From Psychrobacter coccoides (lineage in GTDB: Bacteria; Pseudomonadota; Gammaproteobacteria; Pseudomonadales; Moraxellaceae), in NCBI RefSeq assembly GCF_017498085.1, contig NZ_JAGBKM010000013.1, forward strand, positions 30,939-94,938: a stretch of 64,000 nucleotides of DNA, read 5' to 3'. The notes below the pieces were generated by a model. It had not been told where the DNA came from, made no database searches, and saw only the letters and a list, made by a program, of their open reading frames with translations. The stretch's first letter is position 1. Each line of letters begins with the position of its first letter. This document shows positions 49,892 to 58,017 of the stretch, in pieces. Both the position numbers and the translations under genes were made by a program.

Positions 49892-51238
49892 ATGCGCAAA
49901 CTAAGCAGAAAATCTGCTGTCAAATGGGGTAGCATTGCCCTCATCGTTGTCGTGGTCGCTGCCCTCGCTTACAGCTTCTTCAAACCTACTGACGAGGCAC
50001 CCAACTACATCACCGCTACTGCTGAGATTGGTGATATCGAAAATAACGTCATGGCCTCAGGCAAGGTCAAAGCCCTAAATACCGTCGATGTCGGGGCACA
50101 AGTCTCGGGTGAAGTGACGAGACTCTATGTAGAAGTCGGCGATGAGGTACAAAAAGGCGATTTGATTGCACAGATTGATCAGGTCACCCAAAAAAACAAC
50201 TTAAGCAATCAGCAAGCCAGCCTTGAACAAAGCATAGCTGCTATTGAAAGTGCCGAGGCAGAGGCGCTAAGCCGTGAAGCAAGCCTAAAAAGTGCCTATG
50301 CTGACCTTGCCAGCCGCCGAGCAGACCTAAAGCAAGCCCAAGCAGACTTTGAGCGCTTACAAGATTTAGTCGCTATCGATGCGATATCACAGCAAGAATA
50401 CGACACTCAAGCGACTCGAGTAGAGACCGCTCGTGCTGCTGTCAATAATGCACTTGCAGCGATCGATAATGCAAAGGCCGCCATCGCTACCACAAAAGCC
50501 AATATTAATAGCCAACAAGCGGCCCTACGCAAAGCCCAGACCAACGTCAGCACTGCCGAAGAAGACCTCAGCTACACCACCATTCGTGCACCGATGGCTG
50601 GTACTGTGGTCTCTATCACCACCGAACAAGGCACCACAGTCAACGCCAACCAAACCGCACCCACCATTGTGACCTTAGCTGATTTGTCGACCGTCCGTAT
50701 CAATGCACAAATCTCTGAGGCCGATGTGATCAATGTCGAACCAGGCATGCCGGTTTATTTTAATATCATTGGCAACCCTGACCAAAAGTATGATGCCACC
50801 CTCAAGGCCATCGAGCCTGCGCCTGAAAATATCAGCGACACCAGCTCAACAGATTCTGCCATCTATTACATTGGCTACATTGAAGTGCCCAACACCGAGC
50901 GCCGCTTTCGTATTGATATGACGGCACAAGTTTATATTGTCGTTGACCACGCTAAAAACACCTTACTGATTCCGGCAGCGGCATTACAACCTGCTAGCAA
51001 CACTAGGCAAGACAACAAACAAACGGCTCATGCGACTAGCAAAGCGCAAGTCGGCACCAAAGCCATGGTTAGAGTGCTAAACGATGCTGGACAAGTCATT
51101 GAACAACCAGTAGAGGTCGGTATCAATAACCGTGTCAATGCCCAAATACTAAGCGGTTTAAGCGCAGGTGATGAGATTATCTTAAGTGAAGGGCAGTCCG
51201 GCCAAGGACAAGGTGGTCAAGGCAGACGCCCATTTTAG
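49892..51238 (+). CDS. macA: MacA-type periplasmic adaptor
   Basis: This 448-residue membrane-fusion protein works with the ABC transporter MacB. One N-terminal membrane anchor (WGSIALIVVVVAALAYSFF, about 12-30) is followed by lipoyl halves (VDVGAQVSGEVTRLYVEVGDEVQKGDLIAQID and YTTIRAPMAGTVVS), a long alpha-hairpin (about 95-215) and a beta-barrel. It is not a lipoprotein. It has an unusual Gly/Gln-rich C-terminal tail (EGQSGQGQGGQG). Typical exports for this family are macrolides, peptides or haem precursors; the substrate here is unknown. macB follows after 46 nt. No outer-membrane channel gene is adjacent, so it may borrow a TolC-like one. Confidence 0.92.
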   Translation: MRKLSRKSAVKWGSIALIVVVVAALAYSFFKPTDEAPNYITATAEIGDIENNVMASGKVKALNTVDVGAQVSGEVTRLYVEVGDEVQKGDLIAQIDQVTQKNNLSNQQASLEQSIAAIESAEAEALSREASLKSAYADLASRRADLKQAQADFERLQDLVAIDAISQQEYDTQATRVETARAAVNNALAAIDNAKAAIATTKANINSQQAALRKAQTNVSTAEEDLSYTTIRAPMAGTVVSITTEQGTTVNANQTAPTIVTLADLSTVRINAQISEADVINVEPGMPVYFNIIGNPDQKYDATLKAIEPAPENISDTSSTDSAIYYIGYIEVPNTERRFRIDMTAQVYIVVDHAKNTLLIPAAALQPASNTRQDNKQTAHATSKAQVGTKAMVRVLNDAGQVIEQPVEVGINNRVNAQILSGLSAGDEIILSEGQSGQGQGGQGRRPF

Positions 51239-51284
51239 CCGCTAACTTTTAAGCTTTTGATAGTGATCATATAGGCATGCATTC

Positions 51285-53294
51285 ATGGATAGCAACACTC
51301 CCATTTCTAATAACAGCGCAAACGCACCCTTGATGCAAGTCAAGGGCTTGATCAAAGAATTCCCTGCCGGCGAGCAGACCATCCGTGTGCTTCATGATAT
51401 TGATCTGACCATCAATCAAGGCGAGATGGTCGCCATCATCGGTCAGTCAGGATCAGGCAAGTCGACTTTGATGAATATCTTAGGCTGTCTTGACCAAGCG
51501 ACAGCGGGTGAATATAAGATATTTGGCCAATCAGTGAGCCGCCTTGATGCTGATGAGTTGGCAGAACTTCGTCGTGAGCATTTCGGTTTTATTTTTCAGC
51601 GCTACCACCTACTAGGCGATATCAATGCCCGTGATAACGTCGCCGTGCCCGCCGTTTATGCTGGCATGAACGGACAAGCACGTAGCGCCCGTGCCGAGCA
51701 GCTATTGGCCGATTTAGGACTGGCAGACAAGGTCAACAACCGCCCCAATCAGCTCTCAGGCGGTCAGCAACAGCGGGTCTCTATTGCCCGAGCGCTGATG
51801 AACGGCGGCGATATTATCTTAGCTGATGAGCCCACCGGCGCCCTAGATAGTAAGTCTGGCGCAGATGTGATGAAAATCTTGCATGACCTAAAAGCGCAAG
51901 GTCACACTATTATCATGGTCACCCACGACCCAGGCCTTGCCCAGCAAGCCGAGCGTGTGATTGAACTCAAAGACGGTTATGTCATTGAAGATTATCGAAC
52001 TGAGCACTATCTAAAAACCCAAGATCAAGACAAGGTGCTGCCCGAGCCTATCCTTGCTCAGCATCGTAAAGGCAAATTAAGCAGCTTTATAGATCGCTTA
52101 TTTGAAGCCTTTAAGATGTCACTGCTTGCCATGCGTGCGCACAAAATGCGCACCCTGCTAACGATGCTGGGCATTATCATCGGTATCGCCTCAGTAGTCT
52201 CCGTCGTCGGACTTGGCAAAGGCTCACAAGCGCAAATATTGGCCAATATCAGCTCGCTAGGCACAAACACCATCACCGTGATTGATGGCTATCCATGGGG
52301 GGACCCCAGACGGCGTTATAATGATGACAATCTGACGCCGCAAGATGCACAAGCGGTTGCCGACCAGCCTTATGTGGTCAGCGTCAGTCCACAACTCGAT
52401 ACCAATATAAATGTGCGCTATCGCAATGTGCAAGAAGCAGCAAGCATTAGCGGTGTCGGCCAAGACTATCTGACGGTGAGTGGTGAGACATTGGCACAAG
52501 GACAAGGCTTTGATGAACAAAGCATCTTACGGCGCACTCAAGATATCATTATCGATGACAATGCCAAACAGACCTTCTTTGCTGACAATGCCAACCCTAT
52601 CGGTGAGGTCGTGCTTATCGGTAGCGTACCGGGACGGGTTATTGGCGTCCTTGAGCCTAATGATAGCGGTTTTGGCGGACAGGTGGACTCACCCACTCTA
52701 TATATGCCCTACACCACCATGATGTCACGATTAGTCGGCAGCCCCAATATTGAGCGCTTTGTTGCTTTAATTGATGACAGTATCTCATCGTCAGCCGCTG
52801 AATCAGCGATTTCTACACTTATTGAAGGCCGCCACGGGACCGATGACTTTCGTATTCGCAACTCAGACTCTATTCGACAAACCATCGAAGCCACTACAGG
52901 CACTATGACGTTATTGATATCGTCAATTGCGATTATCTCCTTGATTGTAGGCGGTATTGGCGTTATGAACATTATGCTGGTCTCAGTCACCGAACGTACC
53001 AATGAGATTGGTGTGCGTATGGCCGTCGGTGCCCGCCAAAATGATATTATGCAGCAGTTTTTGATCGAAGCGGTACTGGTATGTATATTGGGGGGTCTAC
53101 TGGGTATTGGACTGGCCTTTGTTATTGGTGAGCTGATTAACCGTGTTGGCGGTGAGAGCTTTAAAGTGATCTACTCGCCAGCGTCTATTGTGGCCGCTTT
53201 TGTATGCTCAACCCTTATCGGTGTGGTTTTTGGCTTTTTGCCGGCTCGTAACGCCGCCAGACTTGATCCAGTTGAAGCATTGTCTAGAGACTAA
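51285..53294 (+). CDS. macB: MacB-type ABC transporter (ATPase-permease)
   Basis: The 669-residue protein fuses an N-terminal ABC ATPase to a MacB permease. Walker A is GQSGSGKST (about 53-61), the signature LSGGQQQRVSIARAL is near 157-171, and Walker B ILADEPTGALDS is near 178-189. The permease has the first membrane helix TLLTMLGIIIGIASVVSVVGLG (about 290-311), a large periplasmic domain, and three C-terminal helices including TERTNEIGVRMAVGARQNDIMQQFLIEA. MacB drives transenvelope export by mechanotransmission with MacA. The 433 bp after its stop are AT-rich and lead into the tRNA promoter. Confidence 0.94.
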   Translation: MDSNTPISNNSANAPLMQVKGLIKEFPAGEQTIRVLHDIDLTINQGEMVAIIGQSGSGKSTLMNILGCLDQATAGEYKIFGQSVSRLDADELAELRREHFGFIFQRYHLLGDINARDNVAVPAVYAGMNGQARSARAEQLLADLGLADKVNNRPNQLSGGQQQRVSIARALMNGGDIILADEPTGALDSKSGADVMKILHDLKAQGHTIIMVTHDPGLAQQAERVIELKDGYVIEDYRTEHYLKTQDQDKVLPEPILAQHRKGKLSSFIDRLFEAFKMSLLAMRAHKMRTLLTMLGIIIGIASVVSVVGLGKGSQAQILANISSLGTNTITVIDGYPWGDPRRRYNDDNLTPQDAQAVADQPYVVSVSPQLDTNINVRYRNVQEAASISGVGQDYLTVSGETLAQGQGFDEQSILRRTQDIIIDDNAKQTFFADNANPIGEVVLIGSVPGRVIGVLEPNDSGFGGQVDSPTLYMPYTTMMSRLVGSPNIERFVALIDDSISSSAAESAISTLIEGRHGTDDFRIRNSDSIRQTIEATTGTMTLLISSIAIISLIVGGIGVMNIMLVSVTERTNEIGVRMAVGARQNDIMQQFLIEAVLVCILGGLLGIGLAFVIGELINRVGGESFKVIYSPASIVAAFVCSTLIGVVFGFLPARNAARLDPVEALSRD

Positions 53295-53465
53295 CCCCTG
53301 TTAATGCCATCAAACTTAAAAAACACATCTGGCAGTAGCAAGCTTGTTTTAGCAAGAAAGTAGCGTTTTTGCAGTGTAGTCACCACCCGCTAAGATAAAA
53401 AATAGCAAAAAACACAAAAAATCTGCATTTTTCTGTAAGTTTTGCATTTTTTTTATAAAGCGGGG

Positions 53466-53493
53466 TTGTATTTGTCCTAATAATATATATAAT
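53466..53493 (+). promoter_or_regulatory. Probable promoter of the tRNA-Lys operon
   Basis: TTGTAT (53466-53471) and TATAAT (53488-53493) are 16 nt apart. Phased A- and T-tracts at about 53395-53460 could act as an UP element, as in stable-RNA promoters. The predicted start is near 53500, giving a leader of about 228 nt before the first tRNA. Confidence 0.6.
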
Positions 53494-53502
53494 GTGCTCT
53501 CA

Positions 53503-53714
53503 CGTTTAGGGATACAAGCTCTCTAAACGAGTAAGCAAGCCTAATGCCTCTATTAATATTGATAACTTGATATATAGAGAATTTAAGCGTTATATATCTT
53601 TCTTTAAGAAAGATTTTTATGTCTACAATCAGACACTGTGATTATAGACATAAGTATTAGAAAATCCCATTTAAAGGGATTTCTCTTGCGAAACTAAAAT
53701 TGCAGTGCAATTTT
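53503..53714 (+). other. Hairpin-rich leader of the tRNA-Lys operon
   Basis: Five stem-loops stand in series: CGTTTAGGGA/TCTCTAAACG (53503-53529), ATCTTTC/GAAAGAT (53596-53614), an 11-bp stem with one mismatch (53621-53649), AAATCCC/GGGATTT (53662-53682) followed by CTCTTGCG, and AAAATTGC-AGT-GCAATTTT (53696-53714) directly before the tRNA. The last two recur in altered form before the second tRNA. No coding frame of interest was seen. Confidence 0.65.
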
Positions 53715-53727
53715 TTAACGTCTCTCA

Positions 53728-53803
53728 GGACCGATAGCTCAGTTGGTAGAGCAGTTGACTTTTAATCAATTGGTCCCGCGTTCGAGTCGCGGTCGGTCCA
53801 CCA
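53728..53803 (+). tRNA. tRNA-Lys (anticodon UUU), copy 1
   Basis: The 76-nt cloverleaf has acceptor stem GGACCGA/TCGGTCC, D arm with AGCTCAGTTGGTAGAGC, anticodon TTT at 53761-53763 in loop CTTTTAA, T arm with GTTCGAGTC, discriminator A and encoded CCA (53801-53803). The body closely matches E. coli tRNA-Lys. It is identical to the second copy. Confidence 0.97.
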
Positions 53804-54074
53804 TTTTTAGTAGTACGCTTATTAAGTATTCTGCCCTACTCAGTATTAGCTTAATAAGTTTGATTTTAAATAATTTTCCTTTTTTAGGAAATTGTTTTTG
53901 CGAAGACTTAATATTTAAACTTAAGTTGCTAGCAAGACTTTTGGAAATCCTATTTAAAAGATTTCCCTTGCGAATAATCGCAACCCTTAGTTTGGATACG
54001 CAGCTTTTAGAATTTACGAAAATGTAAATTCTCTTGCGCTCGGACGAAGCAGTGCTTCGTTTTATCCTCGCTCA
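53804..54074 (+). other. Structured 271-nt spacer between the tRNA-Lys genes
   Basis: The spacer holds CTTATTAAG/CTTAATAAG (53818-53858), a TTTCC/GGAAA hairpin then TTTTTGCG (53875-53902), GGAAATC/GATTTCC then CTTGCGAA (53943-53974), AGAATTTAC/GTAAATTCT then CTTGCG (54009-54038), and ACGAAGC-AGT-GCTTCGT (54044-54060). The unit at 53943 closely resembles the one at 53662. tRNA spacers are usually a few to tens of bases, so this is unusual. A frame overlapping the tRNAs is not a gene. Confidence 0.65.
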
Positions 54075-54150
54075 GGACCGATAGCTCAGTTGGTAGAGCA
54101 GTTGACTTTTAATCAATTGGTCCCGCGTTCGAGTCGCGGTCGGTCCACCA
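54075..54150 (+). tRNA. tRNA-Lys (anticodon UUU), copy 2
   Basis: It is identical over 76 nt to the copy at 53728, with anticodon TTT at 54108-54110 and encoded CCA at 54148-54150. It is followed 10 nt later by a strong terminator, so the two copies form one operon. Confidence 0.97.
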
Positions 54151-54160
54151 TATTCCAAAA

Positions 54161-54193
54161 GCCCAGTCATTAAGTTTATGACTGGGCTTTTTT
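54161..54193 (+). terminator. Terminator of the tRNA-Lys operon
   Basis: A perfect 10-bp stem GCCCAGTCAT/ATGACTGGGC with a 7-nt loop is followed by TTTTTT. Confidence 0.93.
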
Positions 54194-54243
54194 ATGGCTG
54201 CAGTTTAAACCTTCTGAATCAGAAGACTAGCTGTTATTCACTG

Positions 54244-55011
54244 TTAATAATCCTTAACACTTGCTTTTCTACCCATCACTTTATGCTTGATGGTGTCTTT
54301 GACCGTTCGTGGACTTTTCGGCGCTTGCTTTATCAGCATATCAAAAGTGGCCTCGTCTATCGCCAGCTCACCTCCATGCGCCATCATAACCACAGAGGAT
54401 TTCAACGCTTTAATTTTTTGTAACGACTGAATATAAACCTTAGGATCATAGATAGGAAACGGTGCCACGAATTTATGACGCAGTTTAATAATCAAATCTG
54501 CGGTGTATACTTGGCGGCTCGGGCTATGAAACAAAGACAAATCACGGTCTGTATGGCCTGGCGTCTCTAGCACTTGCCAGTCATCAAACTCTGGCACACG
54601 ATCTCCATCTTTTACACAGATATCAGGCTTAAGATGTGCTGGATAGTACAGGTTTTTGGGTGAACGACCTTGACGCCTAGCCACGTAATGCGCCAGACTC
54701 ATATCCACCAAATGCATGGCTCGCCCGCTAACCCCTTTATACCACTGATCCTTCTTATCTGCAGATACAATCATGCAGCCTGTCGCTTCTCTAAATTTTT
54801 GTGCCCCGCCTGCATGATCTGGATGCATATGAGTGACCACCACGACTTTTAAATCTGTTATCGGGCGCTGTAAGGTTGTCTTAATATAGCCCAGCACCTT
54901 TGTCACATCAGGGCGGCTACCACCGTCTAGTAGCATAATCTTATCCGGATATACCGCAAGATACGTACTTTGAATGTAGCCATCTAGGCGTATAATCTCA
55001 CATAAACTCAT
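54244..55011 (-). CDS. Metallo-beta-lactamase-fold hydrolase
   Basis: The 255-residue MBL-fold protein has the di-metal motif THMHPDHAGG (His61, His63, Asp65, His66). Further ligands are in ETPGHTDRDLSLF (His, about 153), YTADL (Asp, about 171) and MMAHGGE (His, about 215). MLLDGG at about 26-31 is the usual first-strand motif. There is no signal peptide, so it is probably cytoplasmic and not a secreted beta-lactamase. The substrate cannot be told; glyoxalase II-like thioesters, lactones and others use this fold. It stands alone on the minus strand between the tRNA operon and katE. Confidence 0.85.
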   Translation of the reverse strand: MSLCEIIRLDGYIQSTYLAVYPDKIMLLDGGSRPDVTKVLGYIKTTLQRPITDLKVVVVTHMHPDHAGGAQKFREATGCMIVSADKKDQWYKGVSGRAMHLVDMSLAHYVARRQGRSPKNLYYPAHLKPDICVKDGDRVPEFDDWQVLETPGHTDRDLSLFHSPSRQVYTADLIIKLRHKFVAPFPIYDPKVYIQSLQKIKALKSSVVMMAHGGELAIDEATFDMLIKQAPKSPRTVKDTIKHKVMGRKASVKDY

Positions 55012-55191
55012 TGATACTCCCTATCTCGTTACTCATTTTTATTATTAGGCTCTCTTCCCATGTAAGCGATGAGCTTTAGTATAGCGCTCGCCAGTTATAA
55101 ATAAACGACTTTGAGTGAACGCTTGTGACCATAGTTCATTAAAAGACATGAGATGATGCTTGAAACAAGTCATACACTGAGCATCATAAAC

Positions 55192-55219
55192 GCAAAAACT
55201 CAGCACTTAGGCTGAGTTT
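55192..55219 (-). terminator. Terminator of the catalase gene
   Basis: On the minus strand AAACTCAGC pairs with GCTGAGTTT (9 bp, 6-nt loop), followed by TTGCG, so the T-run is TTTTT. It lies 86 nt after the catalase stop. Confidence 0.8.
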
Positions 55220-55304
55220 AAGATAAAACATTCAGTGGTTAAAACCATAGTCAGCTTTGTCTAAATAAAGCTGACCTTTACTACGCTTACCGTTACTGCT
55301 TTAA

Positions 55305-57392
55305 CTAAGCCAGATCACGCACCTTAGGCTCACGCTCCCACAGACGTGATTTGGCGTTTTCGATAAAGCTCTCTAGCTCAGCAAGTGGCGTGACAAAACT
55401 GTCTTTTTCGACAGGAAGTTTGCTTAAGATAAACTCATCGGTGGCCCCGCAATAAGCAATCGCCTTACAGTGTGCGTAAGCATGAGTAAACCAGTCCATT
55501 GCTGAGCTGTCTTCAGCCAGCGCTTTGGCTTGCTCTGGCATGATGATACTGACAACCGCATCAAACATCACTGACGGCCCGCCAGCGAGGCGCTCATCAG
55601 CTTGTATGCGGGTGTCGTCATCCAAAACCACCTCTTTACTAGGCGCAACGATTTTTACACTAGCGCCCTCGGCTTTGGCGGCGTCTTCAAACTTTTTAAT
55701 TTCGCTATGCCTGGAGCCTTGAGCAACCAAAATACCAATCAAGCGCCCTTTTAAACTCTCAGGCGTACGACCGATCGTTTGTAATGCCTCTGATGTTGGC
55801 ATATCTTGTACAGGCGCCGCCGCTTTGGCAGGCTCTGGTAGCTGCATACCCAGTGCTTTTGCGACACGATTGGCCAGATCTTCGTCAATATGAATCAGGT
55901 GGCTTAGCATGCGTGTGCGGACGTGCGGCGTATCGACTTTACCTAGCTCAAAGGCATACGCTGAAGCAATGTGCGCTTGCTCAGCGGCGGTTTGACTACG
56001 GTAAAACATACGTGGCTGACTATAGTGATCAGCGAAGCTCTCTGCACGAATGCGGCCTTTTACGCCATCATCCAGTTGCTCATGGAATGATTCAAAACCG
56101 TGTTTGGTACTTTCACGGGGACGGGTTGGATCTAGGCTTTGCGGCTCATACAAGGTACGCGTTTTGGGTACTTGCATCTGCATATGACCATCTTGCTGAT
56201 TATTGGCAAATGGACATTTTGGCGCATTAATCGGAATTTGCGCAAAGTTTGGTGAGCCTAAACGCTTAAGCTGGGTATCTAGATAACTGAACAAACGACC
56301 TTGCAACAAGGGATCATTACTAAAGTCGATGCCAGGCGGCAGGTGCGATGGACAAAACGCTATTTGCTCAGTCTCAGCAAAAAAGTTATCTGGATTTCGG
56401 TTGAGTACCATTTTACCGACTATTTTGACGGGTACCAGCTCTTCTGGAATCAGCTTAGTCGCATCCAAGTGGTCAAATGGAAACTCATTGGCTTCTTCTT
56501 CAGTAAATAACTGAACACCAAACTCCCATTCAGGGTAGATCCCATTTTCAATCGCTTCATACATATCACGGCGATTGTAGTCAGGGTCAGCGCCAGAGAT
56601 TTTGACTGCCTCATCCCAGATTAATGACTGCACACCTAGCACTGGCTTCCAATGAAAACGTACAAAGGTGCTCTTGCCATCTTTGTTGATCAACCGATAA
56701 CTGTGAATACCAAAGCCTTCCATCATGCTAAAACTACGTGGTAGCGCACGATCACTCATCAGCCAAATTAGGTTATGCATGGTCTCAGGGCTGAGTGAGA
56801 CAAAATCCCAAAACGTATCATGCGCAGAGGCCGCCTGTGGAAAGCCGCGGTCAGGTTCAGGCTTAACGGCGTGGATAAGGTCTGGAAACTTCATCGCATC
56901 TTGAATAAAGAAGATTGGCATATTGTTCCCAACGATATCCCAATTCCCCTCTTCGGTATAAATTTTTACCGCAAAGCCACGCACATCACGTGGTGTATCC
57001 TTTGAGCCTTTATTACCCGCCACGGTCGAAAAACGAGTGAATAGAGGCGTTTGCTTGCCCGTCTCAGTTAAAATCTTGGCAGTGGTATACTCTTCTAACG
57101 ACTCGGTTAGCTCAAAATAACCGTGTGCTGCACTACCACGGGCATGTACGATACGCTCGGGGATACGCTCATGATCAAAGTGGTTGATTTTTTCACGCAG
57201 GACAAAATCCTCTAGTAAACTTGGGCCACGAGCGCCTACTTTTAGCGAGTTTTGATTGTCAGAGATGGCCACGCCCTGTTGGGTCGTTAGCACCTTATCA
57301 TTATTCTCTGCGCGCTGATGTGTTTCACCGCCATTACCAAACTCTGTATTCATATCGTTAGCGGGGTCAGTATGATCAAGATTTGTTTTCAT
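55305..57392 (-). CDS. katE: Large-subunit (clade 2) catalase HPII/KatE
   Basis: This monofunctional haem catalase converts hydrogen peroxide to water and oxygen. At 695 residues it is of the large-subunit type. The active-site His83 ([12 protein letters not shown]), Asn156 ([11 protein letters not shown]) and haem-ligand Tyr370 ([10 protein letters not shown]) stand at the same spacing as HPII His128, Asn201 and Tyr415. A C-terminal DJ-1/PfpI-like flavodoxin-fold domain starts near residue 545 ([28 protein letters not shown]). The N-terminal arm is shorter than in E. coli (753 residues). AGGA lies 7 nt before the ATG. It is divergent from ppc across 625 bp. No OxyR or RpoS element was identified with confidence. 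Confidence 0.96.
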   Translation of the reverse strand: MKTNLDHTDPANDMNTEFGNGGETHQRAENNDKVLTTQQGVAISDNQNSLKVGARGPSLLEDFVLREKINHFDHERIPERIVHARGSAAHGYFELTESLEEYTTAKILTETGKQTPLFTRFSTVAGNKGSKDTPRDVRGFAVKIYTEEGNWDIVGNNMPIFFIQDAMKFPDLIHAVKPEPDRGFPQAASAHDTFWDFVSLSPETMHNLIWLMSDRALPRSFSMMEGFGIHSYRLINKDGKSTFVRFHWKPVLGVQSLIWDEAVKISGADPDYNRRDMYEAIENGIYPEWEFGVQLFTEEEANEFPFDHLDATKLIPEELVPVKIVGKMVLNRNPDNFFAETEQIAFCPSHLPPGIDFSNDPLLQGRLFSYLDTQLKRLGSPNFAQIPINAPKCPFANNQQDGHMQMQVPKTRTLYEPQSLDPTRPRESTKHGFESFHEQLDDGVKGRIRAESFADHYSQPRMFYRSQTAAEQAHIASAYAFELGKVDTPHVRTRMLSHLIHIDEDLANRVAKALGMQLPEPAKAAAPVQDMPTSEALQTIGRTPESLKGRLIGILVAQGSRHSEIKKFEDAAKAEGASVKIVAPSKEVVLDDDTRIQADERLAGGPSVMFDAVVSIIMPEQAKALAEDSSAMDWFTHAYAHCKAIAYCGATDEFILSKLPVEKDSFVTPLAELESFIENAKSRLWEREPKVRDLA

Positions 57393-58017
57393 AATATATC
57401 CTAGCTGATGAGTAATCTGGACTCTAGTGAGACCACTTCAAATTCGCCGATCCAGTATTTATATCCTTGTCAATTTATAATGACTTCAACTGTCGTTTGG
57501 TTATCTCTGGATCGACCCTGCTTACTTCGTTATTCTGATATTGGCTATCCTAAACCATGCTTTTTTATACGGCTCACTAACTTGATGCTCACCATAGGGT
57601 GAACTCTTGCTTGTAAGTTTGGATTGTAGCCAAAGCTCATCAATTATATTACTCAAAAAAAACAAGCGTTTATGTCACATATATCGTGAAGCTTGTTTAG
57701 GTTTGGTTAAGTATGATGTCCTAAAACCTGGCGATACTACTCTTTGGATTTAGTGACAGTGGCCAATCGTTGGCTAACGATTTTGCCAACTGTACTTTTT
57801 TTAAGGTGCTAAATTTTTTTACTTTGTTTGGATTGGCTGTTATTTATCTTTTGTTCGTGTATGATTTTAAGGTCGACTTTTAAATGTACAGCCAAACCAA
57901 TAACAAGCAGCTACTGATTACATGCCAGTCATTAAGTACTTTTTATCAAGGAGTCTAGGGCTCTGCATCTGTATATTTATCGACGAGAGACCTTAATTTT
58001 GGACAAGGAAACGAGCT
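57393..58017. other. Divergent intergenic region katE-ppc with alternative hairpins
   Basis: The 625 bp show no gene. At 57762-57790 three overlapping pairings compete: GCCAA-TCG-TTGGC (57762-57774), AATCGTT-GGCT-AACGATT (57765-57782) and GTTGGC...GCCAAC (57769-57790). The last is followed by TGTAC and seven T residues. If transcribed toward ppc, this looks like an attenuator or terminator with an antiterminator fold. The ppc promoter was not identified. Confidence 0.45.

Noticed and set aside
53743..54027. Open frame of 94 codons overlapping the tRNA-Lys region
   Set aside because: It begins inside a tRNA gene and runs through the structured spacer. Its sequence has no protein-like features and no ribosome site.
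54244..55011. MBL-fold protein as a beta-lactamase resistance gene
   Set aside because: It has no signal peptide and the motif alone fits many hydrolases. Nothing specific to B1-B3 lactamases was seen.
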